This document shows, one piece after another, positions 8,288-17,720 of a DNA stretch of 64,000 nt. Below the pieces are notes generated by a model that was not told the origin of the DNA, ran no database searches, and saw only the letters and a list, made by a program, of their open reading frames with translations. The first letter of the stretch is position 1; each line of letters begins with the position of its first letter. The translations under genes and the position numbers were made by a program. Source of the stretch: Trichormus sp. M33_DOE_039 (GTDB taxonomy: Bacteria > Cyanobacteriota > Cyanobacteriia > Cyanobacteriales > Nostocaceae). The stretch lies in the NCBI GenBank assembly GCA_015296085.1, contig DVDT01000031.1, forward strand, positions 1 through 64,000, written 5' to 3'.

Positions 8288-11200
8288 ATGGATACTCAAG
8301 ATTTAGTTGTAGCTCATGATGATCAAGATATCCTACTGGCGGAAATGATGTGTCAGCCTTTAGTGGTTACTCCCCACACGCCAGTAGTTGAAGCCTTAAC
8401 GTTGATGAATCACATCAGAACAGGCTATTCACCATCACATGAGGCAGATCAATCTTGGTTACAAACAACAGCCCAAGCTAGTTGTGTATTGGTTATGGAA
8501 GATAACCAACTGATTGGTATCTGGACAGAGCAAGATGTAGTCAGATGCAATATGCAAGGGTGCAACTTAGCTCAGATGAGCATGGCTGAGGTGATGACTC
8601 ATCCTGTAATCACTCTCCAGCATTCCGATGTAAATAATTTTTCAGTACCGCTACAACTATTGAGTCAGCATCGCCTGCGCCATTTGCCTATAGTTGATGA
8701 TTGCAATCAATTAGTTGGTTTACTAACCAGCGACAGCTTACTACATGGATTAACTAAGTTAAAACTTTCCGCGACTCCAGCAAAGTCAAATTGTCAAGAG
8801 TGGATTGCTAGCCAAATAGAAACTTCCGAAAAAAAATATCGCTCTCTAGCAGATAATATGGTGGATGGTATCTACCTAATCAGCCCTGCTCACGAGTTAT
8901 TGTACTTAAATCCAGCGATCGCTAAAATTTTTGGCAGAGCGCGTGAATATTTCTTCACTAACTACCCCCATAGCGTATTTAATTGCATTCATCCCGATGA
9001 TCGAGAGCAGTTTATTTCTACTTTTTTTTCTGAGAGTCAAGCACTAAAGAATCAAGAGATCACTTATCGGATGATCAAGCCAGATGGGGAAATTCGCTAC
9101 ATTCGCGATCGTGCTCATACTATTTTCGATGCCAATGGTCAAATAGAAGCTTATCAAGGCATTGTCACAGATATTACTGAAGCTCAACAAGCAGAACAAG
9201 CACTTCGCGATAGTGAACGCCGTTATGCAATCCTAGCGGAAAATTCGCCTGTTGGTATATTTTGTACTGACAGCCAAGGTCATTGTCAGTACGTGAATCG
9301 CAAATGGGAAGAAATTGCCGGATTGACTCTAGAGGAGGTTTCAGGGACAAACTGGTTACAAGCATTGCATATCGAAGATCGCGATCGCGTCATTCAGGAA
9401 TGGTACAGTGCCGTTACCAAACAACAACCCTTCCTCACAGAATGCCGCTTCCAAACACCAAAAGGTCAAGTGACTTGGGTATATTCACGCGCTGTACGAG
9501 CGATTGATGACACAGGAAATTTTACTGGCTATGTTGGCACACTGACAGATATCAGTGAACGCAGACGCATGGAAAAGCAATTAGAAATGCACAACAGCCT
9601 GCTAGCTCGAATTGCCAGAGGTGAGCCATTAGCAGATGTGTTGAATACCCTGATTGCCAGTCTGACAGAGCAATTTGATGAGGCTTTTTTTTGTATTTTA
9701 TTAGTAGATGAAGAAAATCGTTTGCATCATCAAGCATCTCTGAATTTGCCAGATGATTACATCCGTTTAACTGAAGGTACAATCATTGGTGAAGGTGTTG
9801 GCTCTTGTGGGACTGCGGCTTATCGCCAACAAGTAGTAATTGTTTCAGATATTGCCAATGATCCTCTTTGGCAGAACTTTCGAGAAGTTGCCCTGAATTA
9901 TGGATTGCGGGCTTGTTGGTCTGCCCCGATCATTGCCAGCAATGGCCAGGTATTGGGTACATTTGCGGTGTATTATCGCCAAGTCAAAACCCCCCAGCCC
10001 GCTGATATAGAAGCCATCACTCTAGCTGCTTACATTGCTGGCATTGCGATTGAACGGCAACGCGCAGTAATTGCCCTCCAAAGAAGTGAAAGTTTTTTGC
10101 GAGCCATATATAAAGATGTAGAACAAGCCATTTTCACAGTCGAGATTGATGATCAAGGTGAGTACCGTTATGGAGGTTGGAATCCTGTTGCCGAGCGTTT
10201 TTGTGGCATCTGTGGAGTAGAAGCACAAGGTAAAACTCCCAAAGAACTATTTGGGGAAGCTATGGGGCAATTACTATGTCAAAACTATGATGCTTGTGTC
10301 GTATCCGCAAAATCTATTTCATTTGAGGAGTATTTTACTAATCAGGACACAAATTGCAGCTATTGGTTACTAGTCACCCTGAAACCATTACAAGATGAAA
10401 CTGGAGGAATTTATCGACTCATTGGGACTGCTGCTGATATCACCGCTCGCAAACGTGCAGAAGAATCGTTACGTATCCTCGTGGAAGGTACTGCCACAGC
10501 CACAGGCTCAGAATTTTTCTCAGCTTTGGTACGCTATACCGCTAAAGCCCTGAATGTAGCTTATGTAGTAGTCACAGAATTAATTGGCGATCGCCTCCAC
10601 ACTTTAGGCTTTTTTGCCCATGAAGAATTGCAACCTCCCATAAGTTACAACATCGCCTCCACCCCTTGTGAAAAGTCACTAGTGGAGGGGATGTATTACT
10701 GCCCACACAGTGCAGTTCAAGAATTTCCCGATGATTTACCTCTTGTAGCAATGCAAGCAGAAAGCTACTTAGGCATAGCACTGCGGGATAATCATGGAGT
10801 CTCCATCGGCAATCTGTGCATTATTGATACACGCCCCCTAGAAGACCCAGAACGCATCAAAGCAACTTTGCAAGTGTTTGCAGCCCGTGCCGCCGCCGAA
10901 TTAGCGCGTCAGCGCGCCACAGCCGCCTTAGAAAAACTGAATGAGCAACTAGAAGCGAAAATCACCCAACGCACAGCAGCTTTAAAAAATAGCGAAGCTC
11001 GCTTTCGTGCCACCTTTGAACAAGCAAATGTCGGCATGGTAGAAGCAGATATTCAGGGCAGGTTAACACGGATCAACCACAAATTCTGCGGCATTATCGG
11101 CTACACAGAGGTAGAACTGCTGGGAGTCAGTTATAGAGACATTACCCATCCTGAAGACATTGGCATTGATAAACAGCAAATGCAACGGCTTCTAGCAGGT

Positions 11201-13171
11201 GAAATTCCCTGCTATAGCCTTGAAAAACGCTATATTCACAAACAAAGACACACTGTTTGGGTGTATTTGACCGTCTCATTAGTGCGATCGCTAGCTGGTG
11301 AACCACAATATTTAGTTGGGGTAATTCAGGATATTAATGATCGCAAACAGGCCGAAGAAATATTCCAAAAGCAAGCGCAGCGCGAAAGACTGCTCAGGAA
11401 TATTACCCAACACATTCGTCAATCTCTAGATTTAAAGTTAATTCTCAGAGCAGCAGTAAATGAAGTTAGGCAAACCTTTCAAGCAGACCGCGCCTTAATT
11501 TTTCACCTCATGACCGATGGGTCGGGAGTAGTGCTAGAAGAATCCGTTGTACCGGAGTACCCCATCATCGAAAGTATGGTGTGGGAAGATGAATGTTTCC
11601 CTCAAGAATGTTATGAATTTTACCGCGAGGGTAATGTCCGCATCGTTACAGATCCTCAACATGATGATTGGGGGGAATGTCTGGCGGACTTTATGCGACA
11701 AACGCAAGTAAGATCCAAAATTGTCGCCCCTATTGTGCAGAAAGTGGAAAATAGACCTCCCAGGGTATGGGGATTAATTAGCATTCACTCCTGTGCGACA
11801 CAGCGTCAATGGCAACCTGATGAAGCTAACTTACTCCAACAAATTGCCAGCCAGTTATCCGTAGCTATTCAGCAAGCAGACCTCTATCAACAAGTGCAAA
11901 CGGAACTGAGCGATCGCAAACGCGCAGAACTAGCATTATCTATGTTAAATGAGCAACTTCTGAGCGTGAACACTGAATTAGCTCGTGCTACCCGCCACAA
12001 AGATGAATTCCTCGCCAGTATGAGTCACGAACTTCGCACACCCCTGAACGCTATCTTAGGAATGTCTGAGGGTTTGCTAGAAGGGGTATTTGGCTCAATT
12101 ACAGAAAGACAGCAACGCGCTTTGTCTACTATCGAACGCAGCGGTAAACACTTACTAGAACTAATTAACGACATTCTAGATTTAGCCAAAATCGAAGCGG
12201 GTAAACTCGAATTGCAAATTACTTCTGTTGCGGTTTGCTATTTGTGTGAATCGAGTTTGACCTTTGTCAAACAACTGGCACATCAAAAACAAATTCAACT
12301 CAAACTCAATATTCAAAACACCATTAGAAATATTGCCGTCGATGAACGTCGCATCCGACAAGTATTAATTAACCTGCTAAATAATGCTGTGAAATTTACT
12401 CCCGAAGGTGGATCTGTCATCTTAGCAGTAAGGCGAGAAAGAATTGAAGATGGTGGTGTTGCCATTGGGATAGGCAGAAGGCAAACTTCCGACTGGGTGA
12501 GCTTTTCAGTGATTGACACAGGCATTGGTATCGCTCCAGAGGATATGGACAAACTATTCCAATCCTTTGTCCAGATTGATAGTCGTCTGAATCGCCATTA
12601 TGCTGGTACGGGATTAGGTCTGGCTTTAGTACGTCAAATTGCAGAACTGCACGAAGGACATGTAACCGTCAGTAGTGAAGTAGGTAAAGGGAGTTGTTTT
12701 ACTGTCCGTTTACCTTACATAGACCAAAAATTAATATTGCCTACAGCCAAAGCAGATGTACAATTAGCCTCGACAAGTTTATCAACTATGGAATCGATGG
12801 TGTCAGAATCACCCTTGATTCTGTTAGCAGAAGATAATCAAGCTAATATTGAAACTATTTCTAGCTATCTTGAAAGTAGAGGATATAGGGTAATATTAGC
12901 GACCAATGGACAAACCGCCGTTGATTTGGCCCTATCTCAAAATCCTAGCTTGATTTTGATGGATATTCAAATGCCAGAAATCAATGGTTTAGAAGCCATC
13001 CGCCGCATTCGTCAACAAGCATTAGTCAATGTTCCCATAATTGCGTTAACGGCGTTAGCCATGCCAGGCGATCGCGAAAAATGTCTCCAAGCCGGGGCCA
13101 ATGATTATGTGAACAAACCAGTTCAACTCCGAGAACTTACAAGTATAATTCAGAACTTGTTATCAAAGTAA
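8288..13171 (+). CDS. Hybrid sensor histidine kinase (CBS-PAS-GAF-HK-receiver)
   Basis: 1627 aa from the ATG at 8288 (MDTQDLVVAHDD); the open frame extends to 8180 but that part lies in a hairpin. Domain order by eye: two CBS motifs (about residues 15-155), PAS (185-300), PAS (310-425), GAF (440-590), PAS (600-725), GAF (735-885), coiled coil, PAS (915-1040), GAF (1055-1205), HisKA with SHELRTP (His1247), HATPase with NLLNNAVKFTPEGG, and a C-terminal receiver with LILMDIQMP (Asp1559). No membrane segment, so it is a cytoplasmic sensor. The many GAF and PAS domains would allow several small-molecule or light inputs; no bilin-binding cysteine motif was established. It is followed after 12 bases by a receiver-kinase, almost certainly in one operon. 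Confidence 0.93.
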   Translation: MDTQDLVVAHDDQDILLAEMMCQPLVVTPHTPVVEALTLMNHIRTGYSPSHEADQSWLQTTAQASCVLVMEDNQLIGIWTEQDVVRCNMQGCNLAQMSMAEVMTHPVITLQHSDVNNFSVPLQLLSQHRLRHLPIVDDCNQLVGLLTSDSLLHGLTKLKLSATPAKSNCQEWIASQIETSEKKYRSLADNMVDGIYLISPAHELLYLNPAIAKIFGRAREYFFTNYPHSVFNCIHPDDREQFISTFFSESQALKNQEITYRMIKPDGEIRYIRDRAHTIFDANGQIEAYQGIVTDITEAQQAEQALRDSERRYAILAENSPVGIFCTDSQGHCQYVNRKWEEIAGLTLEEVSGTNWLQALHIEDRDRVIQEWYSAVTKQQPFLTECRFQTPKGQVTWVYSRAVRAIDDTGNFTGYVGTLTDISERRRMEKQLEMHNSLLARIARGEPLADVLNTLIASLTEQFDEAFFCILLVDEENRLHHQASLNLPDDYIRLTEGTIIGEGVGSCGTAAYRQQVVIVSDIANDPLWQNFREVALNYGLRACWSAPIIASNGQVLGTFAVYYRQVKTPQPADIEAITLAAYIAGIAIERQRAVIALQRSESFLRAIYKDVEQAIFTVEIDDQGEYRYGGWNPVAERFCGICGVEAQGKTPKELFGEAMGQLLCQNYDACVVSAKSISFEEYFTNQDTNCSYWLLVTLKPLQDETGGIYRLIGTAADITARKRAEESLRILVEGTATATGSEFFSALVRYTAKALNVAYVVVTELIGDRLHTLGFFAHEELQPPISYNIASTPCEKSLVEGMYYCPHSAVQEFPDDLPLVAMQAESYLGIALRDNHGVSIGNLCIIDTRPLEDPERIKATLQVFAARAAAELARQRATAALEKLNEQLEAKITQRTAALKNSEARFRATFEQANVGMVEADIQGRLTRINHKFCGIIGYTEVELLGVSYRDITHPEDIGIDKQQMQRLLAGEIPCYSLEKRYIHKQRHTVWVYLTVSLVRSLAGEPQYLVGVIQDINDRKQAEEIFQKQAQRERLLRNITQHIRQSLDLKLILRAAVNEVRQTFQADRALIFHLMTDGSGVVLEESVVPEYPIIESMVWEDECFPQECYEFYREGNVRIVTDPQHDDWGECLADFMRQTQVRSKIVAPIVQKVENRPPRVWGLISIHSCATQRQWQPDEANLLQQIASQLSVAIQQADLYQQVQTELSDRKRAELALSMLNEQLLSVNTELARATRHKDEFLASMSHELRTPLNAILGMSEGLLEGVFGSITERQQRALSTIERSGKHLLELINDILDLAKIEAGKLELQITSVAVCYLCESSLTFVKQLAHQKQIQLKLNIQNTIRNIAVDERRIRQVLINLLNNAVKFTPEGGSVILAVRRERIEDGGVAIGIGRRQTSDWVSFSVIDTGIGIAPEDMDKLFQSFVQIDSRLNRHYAGTGLGLALVRQIAELHEGHVTVSSEVGKGSCFTVRLPYIDQKLILPTAKADVQLASTSLSTMESMVSESPLILLAEDNQANIETISSYLESRGYRVILATNGQTAVDLALSQNPSLILMDIQMPEINGLEAIRRIRQQALVNVPIIALTALAMPGDREKCLQAGANDYVNKPVQLRELTSIIQNLLSK

Positions 13172-13183
13172 TATACATTTTAA

Positions 13184-14263
13184 ATGGACAATCAGCCTTC
13201 TATTTTAGTTATTGATGATGAACCAGATAACTTTGACGTAATTGAAACCCTACTTTTTCATGAGGGTTATGATTTAAACTACGCCGCTAGTGGTCAGCGA
13301 GCTATAGAACGCCTCAAAATCATACAACCGGATATCATTTTATTAGATGTGATGATGCCAGATATAGACGGCATCGAAGTATGTAAAAACATCAAAGCCA
13401 ATGCTGAATGGCGGCATATTCCCATCATTATGGTTACAGCCTTGACTGCAAAAGAAGATATGGTGCGGTGTGTGGCAGCAGGGGCAGATGACTTTATTAG
13501 TAAACCCATAAATGGTCTGGAGTTACGTGCTAGGGTTAACTCCATGCTACGAATCAAGCGTCAGCATGACAGTTTACAAGCATTGCTACATCTGCGGGAA
13601 GATATGGTTAGGATGATTCTGCATGATATGCGTAATCCTCTCACCTCAATTTTGCTAGCTACCGAAATCCTACAGTTACCTCACTTTCCCCAGGAAAAAC
13701 AGCAAAATAAGATTGAGCAGATTGTCAATTCAGTACAACAACTGCAATCTTTGATTGATGACCTATTGCTGATGGCTAAATTAGAAGCTGGCAAAATGGT
13801 GTTAAATTTCAGCGAAGTAGATTTAAATGGTCTGTGTATATCAGCATTAACCAGTTTTGAAGCGATCGCATCTCAAAAAAATCTCCAACTCATCAGCCAA
13901 TTACCCGAACCGCATATTCTTGTGAATTTAGATGCTTTGATCTTCCGTAGAGTCATAGATAATCTATTATCCAACGCCATCAAATTCTCACCGAAAAACA
14001 GTCAAGTACTTTTGAGAGCTTATAATTGCAGACCAGATGGTGTGATCATTCAGATTGTTGATTCTGGTGTAGGAGTCAGCGACCAACTCAAACAGATCAT
14101 TTTTGAAAAATATGAAGTGGGAACACTGATGCCAGAAGTATCACAACTGGGTTTAGGACTAGCATTTTGTAAAATGGCGATCGATGCTCACGGCGGAAAC
14201 ATCACCGTCGAAAATAATCAACCCAGGGGTGCGGTGTTTACAGTCTTTTTGCCAAGAGAATAA
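13184..14263 (+). CDS. Receiver-histidine kinase (response regulator hybrid)
   Basis: 359 aa. An N-terminal receiver (about 1-125) has acidic pair DDE, phospho-acceptor in IILLDVMMPDIDG, and conserved Lys in FISKP. It is followed by a HisKA dimerisation helix with MILHDMRNPLTS, the phospho-accepting His being in LHDMRNP, and a HATPase domain with NLLSNAIKFSP and GLGLAFCK. No membrane segment. The gene begins 12 bases after the giant hybrid kinase and very likely forms a phosphorelay with it: the kinase's own receiver or this one would accept phosphate. No DNA-binding output domain is present in either protein, so the final output lies elsewhere. Confidence 0.93.
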   Translation: MDNQPSILVIDDEPDNFDVIETLLFHEGYDLNYAASGQRAIERLKIIQPDIILLDVMMPDIDGIEVCKNIKANAEWRHIPIIMVTALTAKEDMVRCVAAGADDFISKPINGLELRARVNSMLRIKRQHDSLQALLHLREDMVRMILHDMRNPLTSILLATEILQLPHFPQEKQQNKIEQIVNSVQQLQSLIDDLLLMAKLEAGKMVLNFSEVDLNGLCISALTSFEAIASQKNLQLISQLPEPHILVNLDALIFRRVIDNLLSNAIKFSPKNSQVLLRAYNCRPDGVIIQIVDSGVGVSDQLKQIIFEKYEVGTLMPEVSQLGLGLAFCKMAIDAHGGNITVENNQPRGAVFTVFLPRE

Positions 14264-14270
14264 AGAAATG

Positions 14271-14298
14271 GGGGAGACACTGTGTTGGGGAGACACTG
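14271..14298. repeat. Duplicated GGGGAGACACTG unit
   Basis: Two copies (14271-14282 and 14287-14298) separated by four bases in the short space after the receiver-kinase. It is a small tandem repeat of the intergenic Nostoc type; no function suggested. Confidence 0.6.
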
Positions 14299-14369
14299 CA
14301 TTGGGCGGCTTTGCCGACTTGTAGCAAGTGTCGTCATTGGGAATTGAGAAAAGATGAGAAAATTAATAA

Positions 14370-15038
14370 CTATTGATTCTTTTCCCGGTTAATCCAAATT
14401 CCTCTTAATCCAGCAGCTTTTGCCCCTTGATAGTCTTCTACAATACTGTCACCAATATGCCATGCTGACTCAGGGGAACAATCATGCTTTTCTAAGGCAG
14501 CAGTGAAAATTTGGGGGTTGGGTTTAGCTGCACCCACTTGAGTAGAAATTGTCACAGAACGGAAAAAATGACTCAAATCTAACGCTTGCAAGACTGAATA
14601 AATTCGAGAATCGAAGTTAGATAATACACCTAATTCAATCCCTAAATGTTTCCAGTTACCGAGAGATTGCACAACATCTGGATAGACAAACCACGGTTCA
14701 GCAGTACCAAAGTGAATGTACAGTTCACCAAAAAAACTAGAAAAGTCAGCAAATTGATTGATAATACCTGCACTCTCAAAAGTATTGACAGCAATAGTCC
14801 GCCACCACTCAAATTCTTTCTGGGGAATGTCTTCTGATTCCGCATCAGGAAAAATTGGTGGTGGTGCAGCTTTAAAGCTTTGCAGAAATGCTTGATCTAA
14901 TATTTCAGCGGAAGCCTCTACACCAAATTCTAGTGCTAACTGACTATAAATTTTACCAACGCTGCCTTTGACACCAAAGAGTGTACCCACAGCATCTAAA
15001 AAAATAACTTTGGGTCTTTCCATTAAACTTGCTGACAA
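14370..15038 (-). CDS. HAD-superfamily hydrolase
   Basis: 222 aa, typical of subfamily IA phosphatases. Motif I is FLDAVGTLFG near the N-terminus with the nucleophile Asp. Motif II is the Ser in LGVLSNFDSR. Motif III is the Lys in GAAKPNPQIF. Motif IV is HIGDSIVEDYQGAKAAG. Between motif I and II is a helical cap. The second acidic residue of motif I (DxD) is replaced (D-A-V), as in some HDHD3-like members, so activity and substrate are uncertain. Alternative starts at MSASL and MERPK differ by five residues. It lies 35 bases downstream of the NdbB-like gene on the same strand and may be co-transcribed with it. Confidence 0.85.
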   Translation of the reverse strand: MSASLMERPKVIFLDAVGTLFGVKGSVGKIYSQLALEFGVEASAEILDQAFLQSFKAAPPPIFPDAESEDIPQKEFEWWRTIAVNTFESAGIINQFADFSSFFGELYIHFGTAEPWFVYPDVVQSLGNWKHLGIELGVLSNFDSRIYSVLQALDLSHFFRSVTISTQVGAAKPNPQIFTAALEKHDCSPESAWHIGDSIVEDYQGAKAAGLRGIWINREKNQ

Positions 15039-15072
15039 TAAATTTTAATTTGGCTAGTGGAAATTACAGTGG

Positions 15073-16284
15073 TTAAGGTTTTCCCTCAGCAACTGAAGAA
15101 AGTGTTTCTATAATAGGACGAACTAACCAATTAAAACCTACTTTCAGCTGATGATCAAATGTTGGCATTCTATATAAATAAGCCAGACGACGGGCAATAT
15201 AGGCTAAAGAACCATCTAACTTAATTCCTAATCCTGTTAAAGTGGCGTTATCTTTGCCTAATGCCATCATTTCCCCTAACTGTTGATACCGGAAAGGTAG
15301 CAGAGGGCGTTGTGTCAAAGAAGCCCAGATGTTCCAAGCTGCATAGTCGGCTTGTTGAAAAGCGGCTTGGGCTGTGGCGGGAATTTGTTGACCATTCGCG
15401 TCGAGACAGTCGGCTAAGTCGCCTAAAGCAAAAATTTCTGGATGGTCAAGGACTTGTAGAGTTGTGTTCGTGGTGACTTGACCACGCTGATTTTGTTTTA
15501 AAGGTAGACTTCTAACTACAGGTGCAACCCTTGTCCCTACAGTCCAAATCACTAAATCTACAGGGATAGTATCTACTTGATTCTTGTATTCTAGGGAGAT
15601 GCTATCTTGGGTAATAGCATTAACTTTGGTTTCCAAATCGAGAAACACACCCCGCGCCTCTAAGGCTTTTTTGGCAGATTCGCGGTTAAACTCTGGGGAA
15701 GTTCTTAAAATCTGGTCGCTAATTTCAATTAAACGGAAGCGTCCTCTATCTCCAAGTCTATCTGTCAATTTACAAGCTAATTCCACGCCACTATAACCAC
15801 CACCAACAATAGCGACGCGAATTTTCTCAGCATCGGATTCTTCTAAAATTCGCAGACGTTCTTCGAGGCGATAAACATCATTAATGGTGCGGAAGGGGTA
15901 AGCATACGATGTTGCACCTGGAACTAAATCTAGTGGTGTTTCTCCACCCAAAGCTAATACTAAGCGATCATAAGGAATTTCTGGGCCATCTTGTAAGTGT
16001 ACCCGTTGTTGGTCAATGTCAATTCCAGAAGCAACTGCTTGATAAAAACGTATACCTGTACCTTGTAACAGTTCTGCAAAGGGAGGGGCAATTTCCCAAG
16101 TTTGTAGTTCTCCAGTGAGTAATTCGTACAATAAAGGGGAAAATATGAAGCGATCGCTTTGGTCTATGAGGACAATTTCGGGTTTTTGCTGAGATTCCCA
16201 AGGTAATTGACTTAAACGCAAAGCTGTATAGAGACCACCAAAGCCTCCACCAAGGATTACAATTCTCATAGTCTGTTCAGTCAT
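15073..16284 (-). CDS. ndbB: Type-2 NAD(P)H dehydrogenase-like flavoprotein (NdbB-like)
   Basis: About 403 aa from the chosen ATG at 16284 (MTEQTMRIVILGGG); the next ATG at 16269 is equally possible. The N-terminal FAD Rossmann motif VILGGGFGGLYTAL and the internal NAD(P) motif VAIVGGGYSGVELA are clear. The FAD-binding ATG-like segment reads EIFALGDLAD. The C-terminus carries hydrophobic/aromatic stretches suited to monotopic membrane attachment. The cyanobacterial NdbB branch is known to act as a demethylphylloquinone reductase in phylloquinone synthesis (work on Synechocystis slr1743). I place this protein there by overall likeness, not by a tree. No cysteine redox pair is expected or seen. 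It precedes the HAD gene. Confidence 0.75.
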   Translation of the reverse strand: MTEQTMRIVILGGGFGGLYTALRLSQLPWESQQKPEIVLIDQSDRFIFSPLLYELLTGELQTWEIAPPFAELLQGTGIRFYQAVASGIDIDQQRVHLQDGPEIPYDRLVLALGGETPLDLVPGATSYAYPFRTINDVYRLEERLRILEESDAEKIRVAIVGGGYSGVELACKLTDRLGDRGRFRLIEISDQILRTSPEFNRESAKKALEARGVFLDLETKVNAITQDSISLEYKNQVDTIPVDLVIWTVGTRVAPVVRSLPLKQNQRGQVTTNTTLQVLDHPEIFALGDLADCLDANGQQIPATAQAAFQQADYAAWNIWASLTQRPLLPFRYQQLGEMMALGKDNATLTGLGIKLDGSLAYIARRLAYLYRMPTFDHQLKVGFNWLVRPIIETLSSVAEGKP

Positions 16285-16432
16285 GGTTTCCACGGGATAT
16301 CCATCCCCGCAAAGCAACTAATTCTAAGTGTAATGATTTATTGCAGCTCTGACTATTAACTAGCGATCTTGTTGCAATAGGGTATAGGGATGTAAGGGAA
16401 AATAAATTTTTATGCCGCTTTTATAGAATTTT

Positions 16433-16981
16433 ATGCCACAAAATTGGTCGCAAGAAAGTTACATCAAAGCTTATAAATTTGCTGCACAAGCACATCTTGG
16501 TCAAAAGATGCCAGGGTCAGAAATCCCTTATATTATGCACTTGAGTTTGGTGAGCATGGAAGTAATTGCTGCTTTGAGGGTAGAACCAGAACATGATGGA
16601 GATTTAGCAATTCAATGCGCTATTTTACATGATACCGTTGAAGATACTCAGACAACTCTTGAGGAAGTAAGAACTACATTTGGTGAATCTGTAGCTCATG
16701 GTGTATTAGCATTAACTAAAGATATTTCTGTAGAGAAAAATCTGCAAATAAGAGATAGTTTGCAAAGGATAAAAGCCCAACCCTCAGAAATATGGATGGT
16801 GAAATTAGCAGATAGAATCAGCAATCTACAAGCACCGCCATATTATTGGGACAAAGATAAAATCTTACGCTATCGAGCCGATTCTATGGAAATTTATGCA
16901 ACTTTAAAGGATGCTAGCCCTTTTCTAGCATCCCGCTTGGCTGGTAAAATAGAGGATTATCAGGCTTTTATGCAAAAGTAG
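16433..16981 (+). CDS. HD-domain phosphohydrolase (SpoT/MESH1-like)
   Basis: 182 aa single-domain HD protein. Visible metal-binding motifs: AHLGQK near the N-terminus and YIMHLSLVS for the first His, AILHDTVEDT for the HD pair with the following Glu-Asp, and VKLADRISNL near residue 125. These fit the ppGpp-hydrolase half of RelA/SpoT, seen alone in small alarmone hydrolases and in general HD nucleotidases. There is no synthetase, TGS or ACT domain. The substrate is therefore inferred: (p)ppGpp or a related nucleotide. Stands alone, divergent from ndbB, with ATG 432 bases into open space of about 150 bases. Confidence 0.82.
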   Translation: MPQNWSQESYIKAYKFAAQAHLGQKMPGSEIPYIMHLSLVSMEVIAALRVEPEHDGDLAIQCAILHDTVEDTQTTLEEVRTTFGESVAHGVLALTKDISVEKNLQIRDSLQRIKAQPSEIWMVKLADRISNLQAPPYYWDKDKILRYRADSMEIYATLKDASPFLASRLAGKIEDYQAFMQK

Positions 16982-17030
16982 AGTCGCCTTTTGTAATTAC
17001 CCTCAGAAAAGACAATAAATAAAATCCAAA

Positions 17031-17225
17031 CTATTCTTGAATTACGTCGCCCACCTTAAAAGTTTTTCCTGCTACTGTTACTTGATCTTCTGAGCCTAAT
17101 TTTCGTCCTCGTCGGGTTTCAACCGTACCATTAACTTGGACATTACCATCATTAATCATCAGTTTGGCCTGACCTCCAGTTGGGGCTACACCCACAAATT
17201 TAAGAAACTGGTCGAGTTTAATCAT
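17031..17225 (-). CDS. S4-domain RNA-binding protein (YbcJ/YaaA-like)
   Basis: 64 aa from the ATG at 17225 (MIKLDQFLKFVG); the frame extends 11 residues further but the internal start matches the family. It is nearly all S4 domain: LDQFLKFVG, GGQAKLMINDGNVQVNG and TRRGRKLGSEDQV. Proteins of this size bind structured RNA, often ribosomal. It lies downstream of chaB on the same strand, with a perfect hairpin between them. Confidence 0.88.
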   Translation of the reverse strand: MIKLDQFLKFVGVAPTGGQAKLMINDGNVQVNGTVETRRGRKLGSEDQVTVAGKTFKVGDVIQE

Positions 17226-17291
17226 AATGAAGCTGAAAAAATAGCGACTAACTACCAATTTTACCCATGCGATCGCCCCGATATTAGCAAA

Positions 17292-17316
17292 GCGGTTTGT
17301 AGAATTTACAAACCGC
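17292..17316 (-). terminator. Hairpin between chaB and the S4 gene
   Basis: A perfect 10-bp stem (GCGGTTTGTA with TACAAACCGC) and a five-base loop. On the minus strand it follows the chaB stop by about 35 bases. The following minus-strand sequence is only weakly T-rich (TTTGCTAATAT), so termination is probable but may be leaky, or the hairpin may attenuate transcription of the S4 gene. Confidence 0.6.
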
Positions 17317-17350
17317 CTGAGAATTTTAATTCAATATCAAATTAATTGCA

Positions 17351-17596
17351 CTAATTACCGCCAGACATCACAGCTTTGTTATGTATTGCAGGATCTTCTG
17401 GTTTTCTGCGCCATTGGCGATCGCTACCTTGTTCATATTCGTTTCTGACACTATTCCAAGCCACATTAGTAGCCCCATCTTCACTCATACCATCTCTTTG
17501 GGCTGCATTAAATGCCGCCACAAAAATTTGCTGGGCGTGTTCTGGTAATTGTTCTCTAATTTCTTGTGGTAATTCATCTCTATTTTCGTAAGACAT
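17351..17596 (-). CDS. chaB: ChaB-family protein
   Basis: 81 aa. The start at 17596 (MSYENRDELP) is supported by a GGAG seven bases upstream; a GTG two codons earlier is less likely. The ChaB core is visible: ELPQEIREQLPEHAQQIFVA followed by AFNAA, then NVAWNSVRNEYEQG (residues about 5-60). The tail is Arg/Lys-rich. E. coli ChaB was first linked to the ChaA cation antiporter, but the function of the family is not settled and no ChaA is present here. Confidence 0.88.
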   Translation of the reverse strand: MSYENRDELPQEIREQLPEHAQQIFVAAFNAAQRDGMSEDGATNVAWNSVRNEYEQGSDRQWRRKPEDPAIHNKAVMSGGN

Positions 17597-17720
17597 AAAC
17601 ACACTCCGAATAATCTAACTTTGGTTTATCTTAGATACTTAATCGCCTAAGTTTCCTCTTTCTGAAAGTAGAGATTGATAATTACCATACTTTCGACATA
17701 ATCAATATGAAAGCTATAAT

